From the NCBI GenBank assembly GCA_036274115.1, contig DASUGI010000165.1, positions 1 through 10,381 of the forward strand: DNA of 10,381 nucleotides, read 5' to 3'. A program made the position numbers and the translations under genes. Position 1 is the stretch's first letter. Each line of letters starts with the position of its first letter. Shown piece after piece: positions 1-7,261 of this stretch. Source of the DNA: JADLHS01 sp036274115. Lineage in GTDB: Bacteria; Verrucomicrobiota; Verrucomicrobiia; Limisphaerales; JADLHS01. The notes beneath the pieces are model-generated. The model saw only the letters and a program-made list of their open reading frames with translations, searched no databases and was not told the origin of the DNA.

Positions 1-2
1 GC

Positions 3-2039
3 TCACTCCGCCGCCGGAAGGTAAAGCTTGCCGCCTTCGTCGTGGAAGCGTTTGGACATCTCTTCCATGCCGGCTTCGGCTTGCTGCGGCGTGAGGGCCC
101 CTCCACCATCCTCCGGATGGTCCCCCTCCCCAGCTACCGCTAGGGAGGATTGCCTGGCGGCAAACTCCCTCACCTCTTGGGTGATCTTCATCGAGCAGAA
201 TTTCGGGCCGCACATGGAGCAGAAGTGCGCGGTCTTCGCGCCTTCCTGCGGGAGGGTTTCGTCGTGGAATTCGCGCGCGGTGACGGGGTCGAGGCTGAGG
301 TTGAATTGATCTTCCCAGCGGAATTCGAACCGCGCCTTGCTCAACGCGTTGTCGCGGTATTGCGCGCCGGGATGGCCCTTCGCCAGGTCGGCGGCGTGCG
401 CGGCGATGTTGTAGGCGATGACGCCGTCTTTCACGTCTTTCTTGTTCGGCAGGCCGAGGTGTTCCTTGGGCGTGACGTAGCACAACATCGCGCAGCCATT
501 CCAACCAATCATCGCCGCGCCGATGCCGCTGGTGATGTGGTCGTAGCCGGGCGCGATGTCGGTGGTGAGCGGCCCGAGCGTGTAGAACGGCGCTTCGCCG
601 CACCATTCAAGTTGCTTGGCCATGTTTTCCTCGATCATGTGCATGGGCACGTGGCCCGGACCTTCGTTCATCACTTGCACGCCTTTGGCCCATGCGCGGC
701 GGGTGAGTTCGCCCTGCACTTCGAGTTCGCCGAATTGCGCCTGGTCGTTGGCGTCGGCGATCGAGCCGGGACGCAGGCCGTCGCCGATTGAAAACGAAAC
801 GTCGTAGGCGGCCATGATGTCGCAGATGTCGTCCCAGTGGGTGTAGAGGAAATTTTCTTTGTGATGCGCGAGACACCATTTGGCCAGGATGCTGCCGCCG
901 CGTGAAACAATGCCCGTCATGCGGTTCGCGGTGAGCGGCACAAAGCGCAGCAACACGCCGGCGTGAATGGTGAAATAATCCACGCCTTGCTCGGCCTGTT
1001 CGATAAGGGTGTCGCGGAAAAGTTCCCACGTGAGGTCCTCGGCTTTGCCGCCGACTTTTTCCAGCGCCTGATAAATCGGCACAGTGCCGATGGGCACGGG
1101 CGAGTTGCGGAGAATCCATTCGCGCGTGGCGTGGATGTTCTTGCCGGTGGAGAGGTCCATGACGGTGTCCGCGCCCCACTTGGTGGCCCAGCGCATCTTC
1201 TCGACTTCCTCCTCGATGGACGATGCCACGGCGCTGTTGCCAATGTTGGCGTTGATCTTCACGAGGAAGTTGCGGCCGATGATCATCGGCTCGGACTCGG
1301 GGTGATTGATGTTGTTCGGGATGATGGCGCGGCCGGCGGCGACTTCGCTGCGGACGAACTCGGGAGTGATCTCAGCAGGAATGCGTTGGGGGAACTTTCT
1401 GAAAATTGATGGGACAAAGGGGACGGATGCAACGGTTTGGGCACTGCCGGCGTGTTGTTTGTTGAGGTCGTTTCGGACGATGTCACCTGAAAGATCGCCA
1501 ATGGCCGATTGCAAATGGCCAAGGCCCATGTTTTCGCGGATGGCGATGAACTCCATTTCCGGAGTGATGATGCCGCCGCGGGCGTATTGGAGTTGCGTGA
1601 CGACTTTGCCGGGCTTGGCGCGCAGGGGACGGCGACGCGGCGCGGTGAGTCCTTCGAGGCGGTAGCCGGTTTCATCCTGGCGCTTGGCTTTGGAGAGCGA
1701 GCGATGCTTCTCCGTGAGATAGCCGTCGTCAATCGGCTTCACCTCGCGCCCATCGTATTCCTCAACGTCGCCGCGCTTCAGAATCCATTCCCGACGCAGC
1801 GCCGGCAAACCTTCCTCCACCGTGCCGGTGAACTCCGGATCGCCCCACGGCCCGGAGCAATCGTACACGCGCACGGGATCATTCGGAGTGACCGCGCCGG
1901 TGTAGGATTTGGTGGGTGATACTCCGATCTCGCGCATCGGCACGCGCACACCGGGTTGCGTGCCCTCGACGTAAATTTTTTTGCTGGCGGGCAATTGTTC
2001 GCTGCTGTGCGGTTCGAATGATTCCTTTGATGCGATCAT
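3..2039 (-). CDS. thiC: Phosphomethylpyrimidine synthase ThiC
   Basis: This radical-SAM enzyme converts aminoimidazole ribotide to HMP phosphate, the pyrimidine half of thiamine, in the cytoplasm. The match along the protein is unmistakable: NINHPESEPMIIGRNF near residue 243, EGPGHVPM at 459-466, TDIAPGYDH at 493-501, and the C-terminal cluster motif CSMCGPKFC, whose C607, C610 and C615 bind the 4Fe-4S cluster in this family. An N-terminal domain of about 150 residues precedes the barrel, as in the long bacterial form. I chose the ATG at 2039 (678 aa) because GGAAAG lies 7 nt before it. A GTG at 2063 would add 8 residues but has no ribosome binding site. About 26 residues more than in E. coli ThiC, recalled from memory, lie between IRENMG and the ITPEFV segment (roughly 172-219). 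The TPP riboswitch upstream implies repression by thiamine pyrophosphate. The stop codon is inside the window, so the gene is complete. Confidence 0.97.
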   Translation of the reverse strand: MIASKESFEPHSSEQLPASKKIYVEGTQPGVRVPMREIGVSPTKSYTGAVTPNDPVRVYDCSGPWGDPEFTGTVEEGLPALRREWILKRGDVEEYDGREVKPIDDGYLTEKHRSLSKAKRQDETGYRLEGLTAPRRRPLRAKPGKVVTQLQYARGGIITPEMEFIAIRENMGLGHLQSAIGDLSGDIVRNDLNKQHAGSAQTVASVPFVPSIFRKFPQRIPAEITPEFVRSEVAAGRAIIPNNINHPESEPMIIGRNFLVKINANIGNSAVASSIEEEVEKMRWATKWGADTVMDLSTGKNIHATREWILRNSPVPIGTVPIYQALEKVGGKAEDLTWELFRDTLIEQAEQGVDYFTIHAGVLLRFVPLTANRMTGIVSRGGSILAKWCLAHHKENFLYTHWDDICDIMAAYDVSFSIGDGLRPGSIADANDQAQFGELEVQGELTRRAWAKGVQVMNEGPGHVPMHMIEENMAKQLEWCGEAPFYTLGPLTTDIAPGYDHITSGIGAAMIGWNGCAMLCYVTPKEHLGLPNKKDVKDGVIAYNIAAHAADLAKGHPGAQYRDNALSKARFEFRWEDQFNLSLDPVTAREFHDETLPQEGAKTAHFCSMCGPKFCSMKITQEVREFAARQSSLAVAGEGDHPEDGGGALTPQQAEAGMEEMSKRFHDEGGKLYLPAAE

Positions 2040-2046
2040 GATTGTT

Positions 2047-2052
2047 CTTTCC
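2047..2052 (-). promoter_or_regulatory. Ribosome binding site of thiC
   Basis: On the minus strand GGAAAG is followed by 7 nt and then the ATG at 2039. It is the reason for preferring this ATG over the GTG at 2063. A CTTTCC copy in the leader (2089-2094) can pair with all six bases, so the site may be hidden in one leader fold. Confidence 0.6.
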
Positions 2053-2110
2053 GCGACGGTCACCGACCACCGCTACGATTTGATTCAGGGAAAGCCACGG
2101 AAGGTTTAAG

Positions 2111-2200
2111 CATCCCTTCGCCAGCATTACCTGGATCAGGTTCTAAGGGTCTCCCGAGACATCGGGACTCTCAGCTGTTCCAACAGCTCCCCAAGGACAA
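2111..2200 (-). promoter_or_regulatory. TPP riboswitch (THI element) of thiC
   Basis: Read on the minus strand, all core aptamer parts are present in order. GGGG lies at 2192-2189. The P3 stem is AGCTGT/ACAGCT (2188-2183 with 2178-2173, loop TGGA), running into CTGAGA (2174-2169). An extra P3a hairpin is TCCCGA/TCGGGA (2167-2162 with 2157-2152). Then come ACCC, GAACCTGATC, P5 CCAG/CTGG (2134-2131 with 2124-2121) around TAATG, and GCGAAGGGA. The closing P1 helix is weak: only a wobble-rich pairing of TGTCC with GGATG is seen. The ligand is thiamine pyrophosphate, and binding normally lowers expression of the gene below. No hairpin plus U tract follows, so control of translation is more likely than termination (inference). 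Confidence 0.95.
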
Positions 2201-2203
2201 GCG

Positions 2204-2232
2204 ACTCTAGGCCGCTGGCGAAGTGGGGTCAA
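2204..2232 (-). promoter_or_regulatory. Predicted sigma-70-type promoter of the thiC leader
   Basis: On the minus strand TTGACC (2232-2227) and TAGAGT (2209-2204) are 17 bp apart. A start about 7 nt downstream would fall near 2198, just before the GGGG of the aptamer, so the transcript would begin with the riboswitch. The -10 box keeps only TA...T of the consensus. The same arrangement precedes recA, which adds support. Confidence 0.5.
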
Positions 2233-2259
2233 GGAAAGGAATTGAGCAACGACGTAGCC

Positions 2260-2763
2260 TCAGCCGCGATAAACCACCATCACGGCATAATCGGTCATGA
2301 GCTTCTGCGAGCCGATGTCCAGATGGGTGTAACTCAGTGGCGTGATGCTGACCACGTAGGTTTCGCCCACTTTCTGGAGAAAGGCTGTGACCATTTCATC
2401 AAATCGGTCGTGCCCCACCTCAATGCAATCCGTATGACGGATGGTTTTGACCTTCATCTTCCGGTCCGACTCGCGGGCGGCGACCTCCAGGGGCGTGGCC
2501 GGCTTGGTGATGAGGCTTTCCGCGGGCTTGTCGCGCACGGGCACTTTGAGGTGCATCTCGATTTTTGCCGCGGCGGAAGAGGCAATGGCGCTTCCCGGCG
2601 GACCGCCGGACGGAGGTCGGGGCACAGCGGGGCCGGCAGCTTTGGCGGCCTGCGGAATGACGATCTTTTCCGAGCACGACGGGCAATTGATTTCCGAGCC
2701 GGCGCCGGAGCTGTCCACCGCAAGTTCCTGTTCACATTTGGGGCAATTGAAGATGATGTCCAT
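2260..2763 (-). CDS. Small zinc-ribbon protein of unknown function
   Basis: The 167-residue product opens with a two-knuckle zinc ribbon, CPKC (C7, C10) and CPSC (C27, C30), followed by KIVIP as in the short MJ0042/FmdB-like ribbons. Residues 38-65 are a Pro/Ala/Gly linker, and 66-100 are charged. The C-terminal part (about 102-167) looks like a compact alpha/beta unit: KVKTIRH, an amphipathic helix FDEMVTAFLQKV, then strands ending in DYAVMVVYRG. That pattern vaguely recalls small Cse60-type proteins, which is weak evidence. No signal peptide or membrane segment is seen, so it is probably cytoplasmic. The ATG at 2763 was chosen because the ribbon starts at once and GAGG lies close upstream. 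The frame stays open to 2964, but that extension reads as non-coding. A poor promoter (TAGGCT at 2798-2793) could give a short leader. The function is unknown. Confidence 0.75.
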   Translation of the reverse strand: MDIIFNCPKCEQELAVDSSGAGSEINCPSCSEKIVIPQAAKAAGPAVPRPPSGGPPGSAIASSAAAKIEMHLKVPVRDKPAESLITKPATPLEVAARESDRKMKVKTIRHTDCIEVGHDRFDEMVTAFLQKVGETYVVSITPLSYTHLDIGSQKLMTDYAVMVVYRG

Positions 2764-2884
2764 AAGCCTCGGGATCTTTCGTCGGTGAGCCGAGCCTATG
2801 CCTGTGGCCGTTGCCTGGCCAGAAAAAAGTTTGGTTCGGACAAAATTGGAATCAAGTTTGTGCTGGCGTCTGCGCGCGGCGCTG

Positions 2885-2917
2885 GCAGCTTTCAGCTGCG
2901 GCGATTGCGAAGCCGCA
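2885..2917. other. Two overlapping small hairpins between divergent genes
   Basis: GCAGCT/AGCTGC (2885-2890 with 2894-2899, loop TTC) is followed by TGCGGC/GCCGCA (2897-2902 with 2912-2917, loop of 9). They share 2897-2899, so only one can form at a time. They lie about 70-100 bp before pckG and upstream of the divergent zinc-ribbon gene. They could be an operator, part of a REP-like element or chance; there is no T tract on either side to suggest a terminator. Confidence 0.35.
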
Positions 2918-2987
2918 ACCAACGGTTTGTTAATTCTCAAAAGGCAGTCAACGGCGCGCCGCAAATCCCATCTGAATACGCTGATTT

Positions 2988-4748
2988 ATGAACCAGCCTC
3001 CGATCAATAACGATTCCCTGGTGAACTGGGTGAAAGCGATGGCCGCACTGTGCCAGCCGGCGGACATTTTCTGGTGTGACGGTTCGGAAGCGGAGAAGGA
3101 AAAGCTGACGGCGCAAGCAGTGGCTGACGGGGTGCTCGTCAAACTGGACCAAAAGAAACTTCCGGGTTGTTATTATCACCGTTCCAACCCGAACGACGTC
3201 GCGCGCGTCGAGCAATGTACCTACATCTGCACGGACACCGAGGAGGACGCCGGGCCGACCAATAACTGGGTCGCGCCAAAAGAAATGTACGCCAAGTTGC
3301 ACGCCTTATGCGACGGAGCCATGCGCGGCCGCACCATGTATGTCGTGCCGTATCTGATGGGGCCGCCGAGTTCGCCCCTCGCCAAGGTGGGCATTGAACT
3401 CACCGATTCCCTCTACGTCGTGCTGAGCGTGCGCATCATGACACGGATGGGCGACGTGGCATTGGAGCATCTGGGCGGAAGCTCCGATTTCAATCGAGGG
3501 CTGCACTGCATGCTGGACGTGAATCCGGAGCGCCGTTACATCGCGCATTTCCCCCAGGACAACACGGTGATTTCGGTGGGCTCAAACTACGGTGGCAACG
3601 TCTTGCTGGGAAAGAAATGTCTCGCGTTGCGCATCGGTTCGTATCTGGGCCGCAAGGAAGGTTGGATGGCCGAGCACATGTTGATTTTGTGCCTGGAATC
3701 CCCAACGGGAACCAAGACCTACGTGGCCGGGGCGTTTCCAAGTGCCTGCGGCAAAACGAATTTGGCCATGATTGTCCCGCCCGCACAGTTCAAAGGCTGG
3801 AAAGTGTGGACCGTCGGCGACGACATCGCCTGGATGAAGCCCGGTCCGGATGGACGGCTCTGGGCCATCAATCCGGAGGCCGGTTATTTCGGAGTCGTCC
3901 CGGGCACGAACTCGAAAAGTAATCCCAACGCGATGGCGATGATTCAGCACGACACCATTTTTACGAACGTGGCGCTGAAACCCGACGGAACGGTGTGGTG
4001 GGAAGGCCATGATGATCCGCCTCCGGCAGAATGTCTCGATTGGCGGGGGAACAAATGGACGCCGGATTCGAAAGAAAAAGCAGCACATCCGAACTCCCGA
4101 TTCGCCACGCCGATGCGCAACAATCCGATGATCGCGCCGGAAGTGGACGATCCCCACGGTGTGCCGATCAGCGCGATTATCTTTGGCGGGCGGCGGGCGG
4201 ACACCATGCCGCTCGTCTATCAATCCTTCAATTGGATCCACGGCGTCTATGTGGGTGCCACGATGGGTTCGGAGATGACTGCGGCCGCGGTTGGTGGGGC
4301 CGGCCAGGTCAGGCGCGATCCCATGGCCATGCTGCCGTTCTGTGGCTACAACATGGGCGACTATTTCCGTCACTGGATTGCGATGCGGAAGAAGATCAAA
4401 TATCCGCCGCGCATTTTCTATGTGAACTGGTTTCGCAAGGACAAGGACGGGAAATTCCTGTGGCCGGGCTTTGGGGAGAACATGCGCGTGCTCAAATGGA
4501 TTGTGGACCGTTGCCAGGGCGAAGCCGATGCGGATGAAACACCGCTGGGTTGGGTGCCCGGCCCCAGAAAGTTTGATCTTTCGGGGCTGCCGGACTTCTC
4601 GGAAGAACGTTTCAATCAACTGCGTTCGATCAGCAACGAAGACTGGCGACGCGAGATCCTCAGCCACGATGAGTTGTTCATGAAGCTTTACACGCAACTG
4701 CCGAAGGAACTCGTGTTCCAACGCGAGCTGCTGGTGGCCCGGCTGTAG
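2988..4748 (+). CDS. pckG: Phosphoenolpyruvate carboxykinase, GTP-type
   Basis: It catalyses oxaloacetate + GTP = phosphoenolpyruvate + GDP + CO2, the entry step of gluconeogenesis, in the cytoplasm. The 586 residues match the usual size of the GTP family (about 600) and have its marks: substrate arginine in ARVEQCTYIC (near 72-81), the P-loop FPSACGKTN (250-258) with the reactive cysteine C253 typical of GTP-type enzymes, kinase-2 VGDDIAW (276-282), NPEAGYFGVVPGT (295-307) and the guanine-site stretch FGGRRADTMPLVYQ (399-412). The ATP-type enzyme lacks these forms. The ATG at 2988 is the only sensible start and has no clear Shine-Dalgarno. The nearest promoter-like pair upstream (TTGCGA at 2905, GTTAAT at 2929) is weak. 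The gene stands alone: the upstream neighbour is divergent, and the downstream one ends 45 bp away on the other strand. Confidence 0.97.
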   Translation: MNQPPINNDSLVNWVKAMAALCQPADIFWCDGSEAEKEKLTAQAVADGVLVKLDQKKLPGCYYHRSNPNDVARVEQCTYICTDTEEDAGPTNNWVAPKEMYAKLHALCDGAMRGRTMYVVPYLMGPPSSPLAKVGIELTDSLYVVLSVRIMTRMGDVALEHLGGSSDFNRGLHCMLDVNPERRYIAHFPQDNTVISVGSNYGGNVLLGKKCLALRIGSYLGRKEGWMAEHMLILCLESPTGTKTYVAGAFPSACGKTNLAMIVPPAQFKGWKVWTVGDDIAWMKPGPDGRLWAINPEAGYFGVVPGTNSKSNPNAMAMIQHDTIFTNVALKPDGTVWWEGHDDPPPAECLDWRGNKWTPDSKEKAAHPNSRFATPMRNNPMIAPEVDDPHGVPISAIIFGGRRADTMPLVYQSFNWIHGVYVGATMGSEMTAAAVGGAGQVRRDPMAMLPFCGYNMGDYFRHWIAMRKKIKYPPRIFYVNWFRKDKDGKFLWPGFGENMRVLKWIVDRCQGEADADETPLGWVPGPRKFDLSGLPDFSEERFNQLRSISNEDWRREILSHDELFMKLYTQLPKELVFQRELLVARL

Positions 4749-4793
4749 ATCCATTTGCGCCAAACTCCTTCAGTTGCCACAAGTGATCGGCCG

Positions 4794-5801
4794 TCACTCT
4801 TCCGGGCATGAGCCGGTGGCGAGGACCTGAGCGAGGAATTCCCGGTCCGCTTTGCTGGGATGCACGGCGCGGATGGAGCGGATACCGGACATGAGCATCT
4901 CTGCGCCGCGTGCCCGGCCGATGATAATCTCCACATCCGTCAACGTTTCTTTCCGACTCTTCAAGTCCAGGGGCAAGCGGTAGAGCGGCATCGAACCGTC
5001 GTCGGGCGTGTTGAGGGTGACCTCGTTCAACCGTGGCTGCAGATTGATGGAAAACCCGGTGAAGATTCCTTTGATCATGGACCATGCGCTCGGCATGCGG
5101 ATGGCGCATTGAGCTTTTTTCCAGACATCAGCCACCGGGGGAACAGTTTGAAAATCACCGAACATCCCTGCCATCCACATAAAGCCGCCACCCAGGGCGC
5201 ACATCAATCGATCATTGTCTTCGTCCGGGAGTCCACGGGGCATTTGGTTGGTGGCACTCTCGCGCGGTATGATTTCCAAACTAAGCTGGCACATGTCCAA
5301 AAGACCATTGGTCAACATGCCCCAGGCCATCGGCGTCTGGCCTTCCTTCAGTGCTTGACCGTTTGCATCGAAGACCCGGGCCCGCACCGGATACAGCGCG
5401 TTCACGTATTCGGCGTGTTTTGGTGCGGCCGATTTGTTGGTGCCGGTCCACGAAAAGCCATTGGTGCGCAGCGTGGGTTGCCATGGTTCACCCCAGATAT
5501 TTGTCTGCGGCGTGGCCAGGGTGGTTAACTGCACGAAGTAAATCGTCTGTTTCTTCCCTTCCACCGCCTTGACGCCGACCCACAATTGAAGGTTGGGTTT
5601 CCAAACATTCTCACTATCGTCCGCTGCTTGTTCGACAAACCCGGCCGCTTGCTTGAGCTCAGCGAACTTGTTGGTAAAAGCTGGATCAATCGTGGGGGAA
5701 TTTCCCGCCATGACGTGCAGGATCGCCAGTCGCACGGCGATCAAGCTCAGCAGGACGTTGCATGACAGGTTCATGCGGGGACGCTTCAGGTGCAGCATCA
5801 T
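4794..5801 (-). CDS. Exported protein of unknown function
   Basis: I do not recognise this 335-residue product. Residues 1-32 look like a Sec signal peptide: basic KRPR near the start, a hydrophobic core LLSLIAVRLAILHVM, then the polar mature region from about AGNSPT. The mature part is rich in Trp, Asn and Thr in its first half, with phrases such as LQLWVGVKAVEGKK and GFSWTGTNKS. A Gly/Met-rich hydrophobic patch (GGGFMWMAGMFG) lies near residue 208, and acidic or basic segments end the protein. No catalytic motif or repeat stands out. An inner ATG at 5774 would trim nine residues and leave a shorter signal peptide. It lies 72 bp downstream of the phosphatase gene on the same strand, so shared transcription is possible but not shown. 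It converges on pckG with a 45-bp gap and no evident terminator. Confidence 0.75.
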   Translation of the reverse strand: MMLHLKRPRMNLSCNVLLSLIAVRLAILHVMAGNSPTIDPAFTNKFAELKQAAGFVEQAADDSENVWKPNLQLWVGVKAVEGKKQTIYFVQLTTLATPQTNIWGEPWQPTLRTNGFSWTGTNKSAAPKHAEYVNALYPVRARVFDANGQALKEGQTPMAWGMLTNGLLDMCQLSLEIIPRESATNQMPRGLPDEDNDRLMCALGGGFMWMAGMFGDFQTVPPVADVWKKAQCAIRMPSAWSMIKGIFTGFSINLQPRLNEVTLNTPDDGSMPLYRLPLDLKSRKETLTDVEIIIGRARGAEMLMSGIRSIRAVHPSKADREFLAQVLATGSCPEE

Positions 5802-5873
5802 TGGCCGTCATTAAGACATACGGCGAGCCGAATGGTTCATTCTTCAGCCGCGACACCTCACAAAGCGCCCGGC

Positions 5874-7073
5874 TCACTTCACGGTTTGATAAACCTCGTC
5901 AAAGATTTCGCCGGACTCGTTGATCGCAAGGACGTGGCGCGAATCTCGATAAAGCGTGACCAGGTAGAAATGCCGGATGTCGCCGCTTTTGGCGATATAC
6001 CACTTGGGTTTGGTGGGATCAGGTTTGCGCAGTCCCACGCCCCACGCGCCGTCGCCGAGATAGACGGTTCCTTTGGGATCAATTTTCCCGGCGCGCAGCG
6101 GATGGGTGCGCTTGAAGCAGTGGTCATGATTCTCAAAGACCAGCTTCACACCATATTGGTCGAACAGCGGACACCAGCGGGTGCGAATTTCCTTCGCTTG
6201 CGTGCCTGCTTCCGTTCGATAACCCGGATAACTGGGCGTGTGATAGACGGGAAAAACGTGCGGAATCCTGCGGCGCACCGAAAGTTCCTTGCGCAACCAG
6301 TCCGTTTGCGCGCCAGCGATGGTGTGGGTATGGTCGGAGTCGAGCAGAAACACGCTGAGGTATTTTCCGAAATCCAGACAAGCGTAGCCTTGCGGCCCGG
6401 GCGATGAAAAGACGGTGTAAAAACTCCACGCCTTTTCCATCGGTTGCCGAAAGGAACCCTGGACCTCGTGATTGCCGATGGTGACCAGCATGGGAATGAG
6501 CCGGCCATCCGGGGCGACGGCATTGGTTTTCCACGAAGCAAAGTAATCGAACCAGCGTGTGATTTTCTCCTCATTCGTGCCGCCATGCACATAAGCCAGG
6601 TCGCCGCCAAAAGCGACAAAGGCCGGATCGAGTTTCGCCGCCAGCGCGTTCATGGAGTCCATCCACTTGCGTTCGTGGAACACGTCGCCACCGGTGATAA
6701 AGCGCACGGGCTGGCTCAAGTCCCGGGGCATGGTGCGAAACTTGAAAACCTTTTCTCCGGGCTTGAAGCAAAACTCGTAATCCGTGCCGGGCGACAATCC
6801 CACGATCTCCACCGCGTGAACCACACGGTCTGAACCCACCAGCGGTTTGGCCGAACCCCTCGTGTTGCGCCACTCGGATTCGCCGGACTTCCGGAAATAC
6901 AACTCGGTTCGCGCCTCGCCCACCGTGTGCCAGTGAACCGTCATGGTGGTGGTCGGGTCGCGCTGCCATTGCAGATAAAGTGCTGACGGATCAAACGCGT
7001 TCTCGGCAGCCTGCAGCGGTATCACCGCAAGGGCCGCCAGGACGAACCCCAACGCAACTCTCGCAAAATGCAT
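5874..7073 (-). CDS. Exported purple-acid-phosphatase-like metallophosphoesterase
   Basis: This is a two-metal phosphoesterase, probably releasing phosphate from esters outside the cytoplasm; the substrate is unknown. Residues 1-22 form a signal peptide (MHFARVALGF, hydrophobic core, likely cleavage after LQA). Residues about 30-115 are a fibronectin-III-like N-terminal domain (LQWQRDPTTTMTVHWHT; LSPGTDYEFCFKPGE), as in purple acid phosphatases. The catalytic domain gives the five metal-ligand blocks in order: GGD (D130), GGDLAY (D158, Y161), GNHE (N201, H202), VYHTPSY (H278) and ENHDHCFKR (H316, H318). The last block replaces the usual glycine of GHxH with Asn. The ATG at 7073 (399 aa) is chosen because the signal peptide starts there and GGAAG lies upstream. 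The frame is open to 7196, but that would run through the recA leader. TTGACA at 7108-7103 is a possible -35 box with a poor -10. Confidence 0.9.
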   Translation of the reverse strand: MHFARVALGFVLAALAVIPLQAAENAFDPSALYLQWQRDPTTTMTVHWHTVGEARTELYFRKSGESEWRNTRGSAKPLVGSDRVVHAVEIVGLSPGTDYEFCFKPGEKVFKFRTMPRDLSQPVRFITGGDVFHERKWMDSMNALAAKLDPAFVAFGGDLAYVHGGTNEEKITRWFDYFASWKTNAVAPDGRLIPMLVTIGNHEVQGSFRQPMEKAWSFYTVFSSPGPQGYACLDFGKYLSVFLLDSDHTHTIAGAQTDWLRKELSVRRRIPHVFPVYHTPSYPGYRTEAGTQAKEIRTRWCPLFDQYGVKLVFENHDHCFKRTHPLRAGKIDPKGTVYLGDGAWGVGLRKPDPTKPKWYIAKSGDIRHFYLVTLYRDSRHVLAINESGEIFDEVYQTVK

Positions 7074-7184
7074 GCAGTCAGTCTTCCGATGCGAAGGCGG
7101 GTTGTCAAAACTTCCCCTCAGACAAATACGGTCCAGGCTCGCATTTTCTTTCAAATTTATTTGCGTTTGTTTTGCCGCCGGACG

Positions 7185-7213
7185 TTGACTCCCCATCCCC
7201 GTTTCGCTAGCGT
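7185..7213 (+). promoter_or_regulatory. Predicted sigma-70-type promoter of recA
   Basis: TTGACT (7185-7190), a 17-bp spacer and TAGCGT (7208-7213) would start transcription near 7220 and leave a leader of about 42 nt. The -10 matches the consensus only as TA...T, but the thiC promoter has the same form (TAGAGT at 17 bp). I found neither the CTGT-N8-ACAG LexA operator nor a CGAAC-N4-GTTCG one in 7074-7261. Confidence 0.5.
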
Positions 7214-7261
7214 CGCCTTCAGTTGAATTTCAAACCGCCGCGAACCATTTTTACCCGAGTT

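Noticed and set aside
150..791. Plus-strand frame of 213 codons opposite thiC
   Set aside because: It lies entirely antisense to a certain gene, is rich in Arg/Ala/Val as GC-rich shadows are, and has no recognisable motif.
2242..2991. Plus-strand frame of 249 codons opposite the zinc-ribbon gene
   Set aside because: The opposite strand has two CxxC pairs and a good start. This frame has no motif and runs through the intergenic region.
3582..4763. Minus-strand frame of 393 codons opposite pckG
   Set aside because: It is long but fully antisense to pckG. Its His/Arg/Pro-rich composition is that of a mirrored high-GC gene, and it has no known domain.
7103..7108. Consensus TTGACA on the minus strand before the phosphatase gene
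   Set aside because: The -10 at 17 bp would be AAGACT and the start would fall on the ATG itself, so it is not convincing as a promoter.
7074..7261. LexA/SOS box upstream of recA
   Set aside because: I looked for both the Proteobacterial and the Gram-positive type operators and saw neither; a lineage-specific box cannot be excluded.
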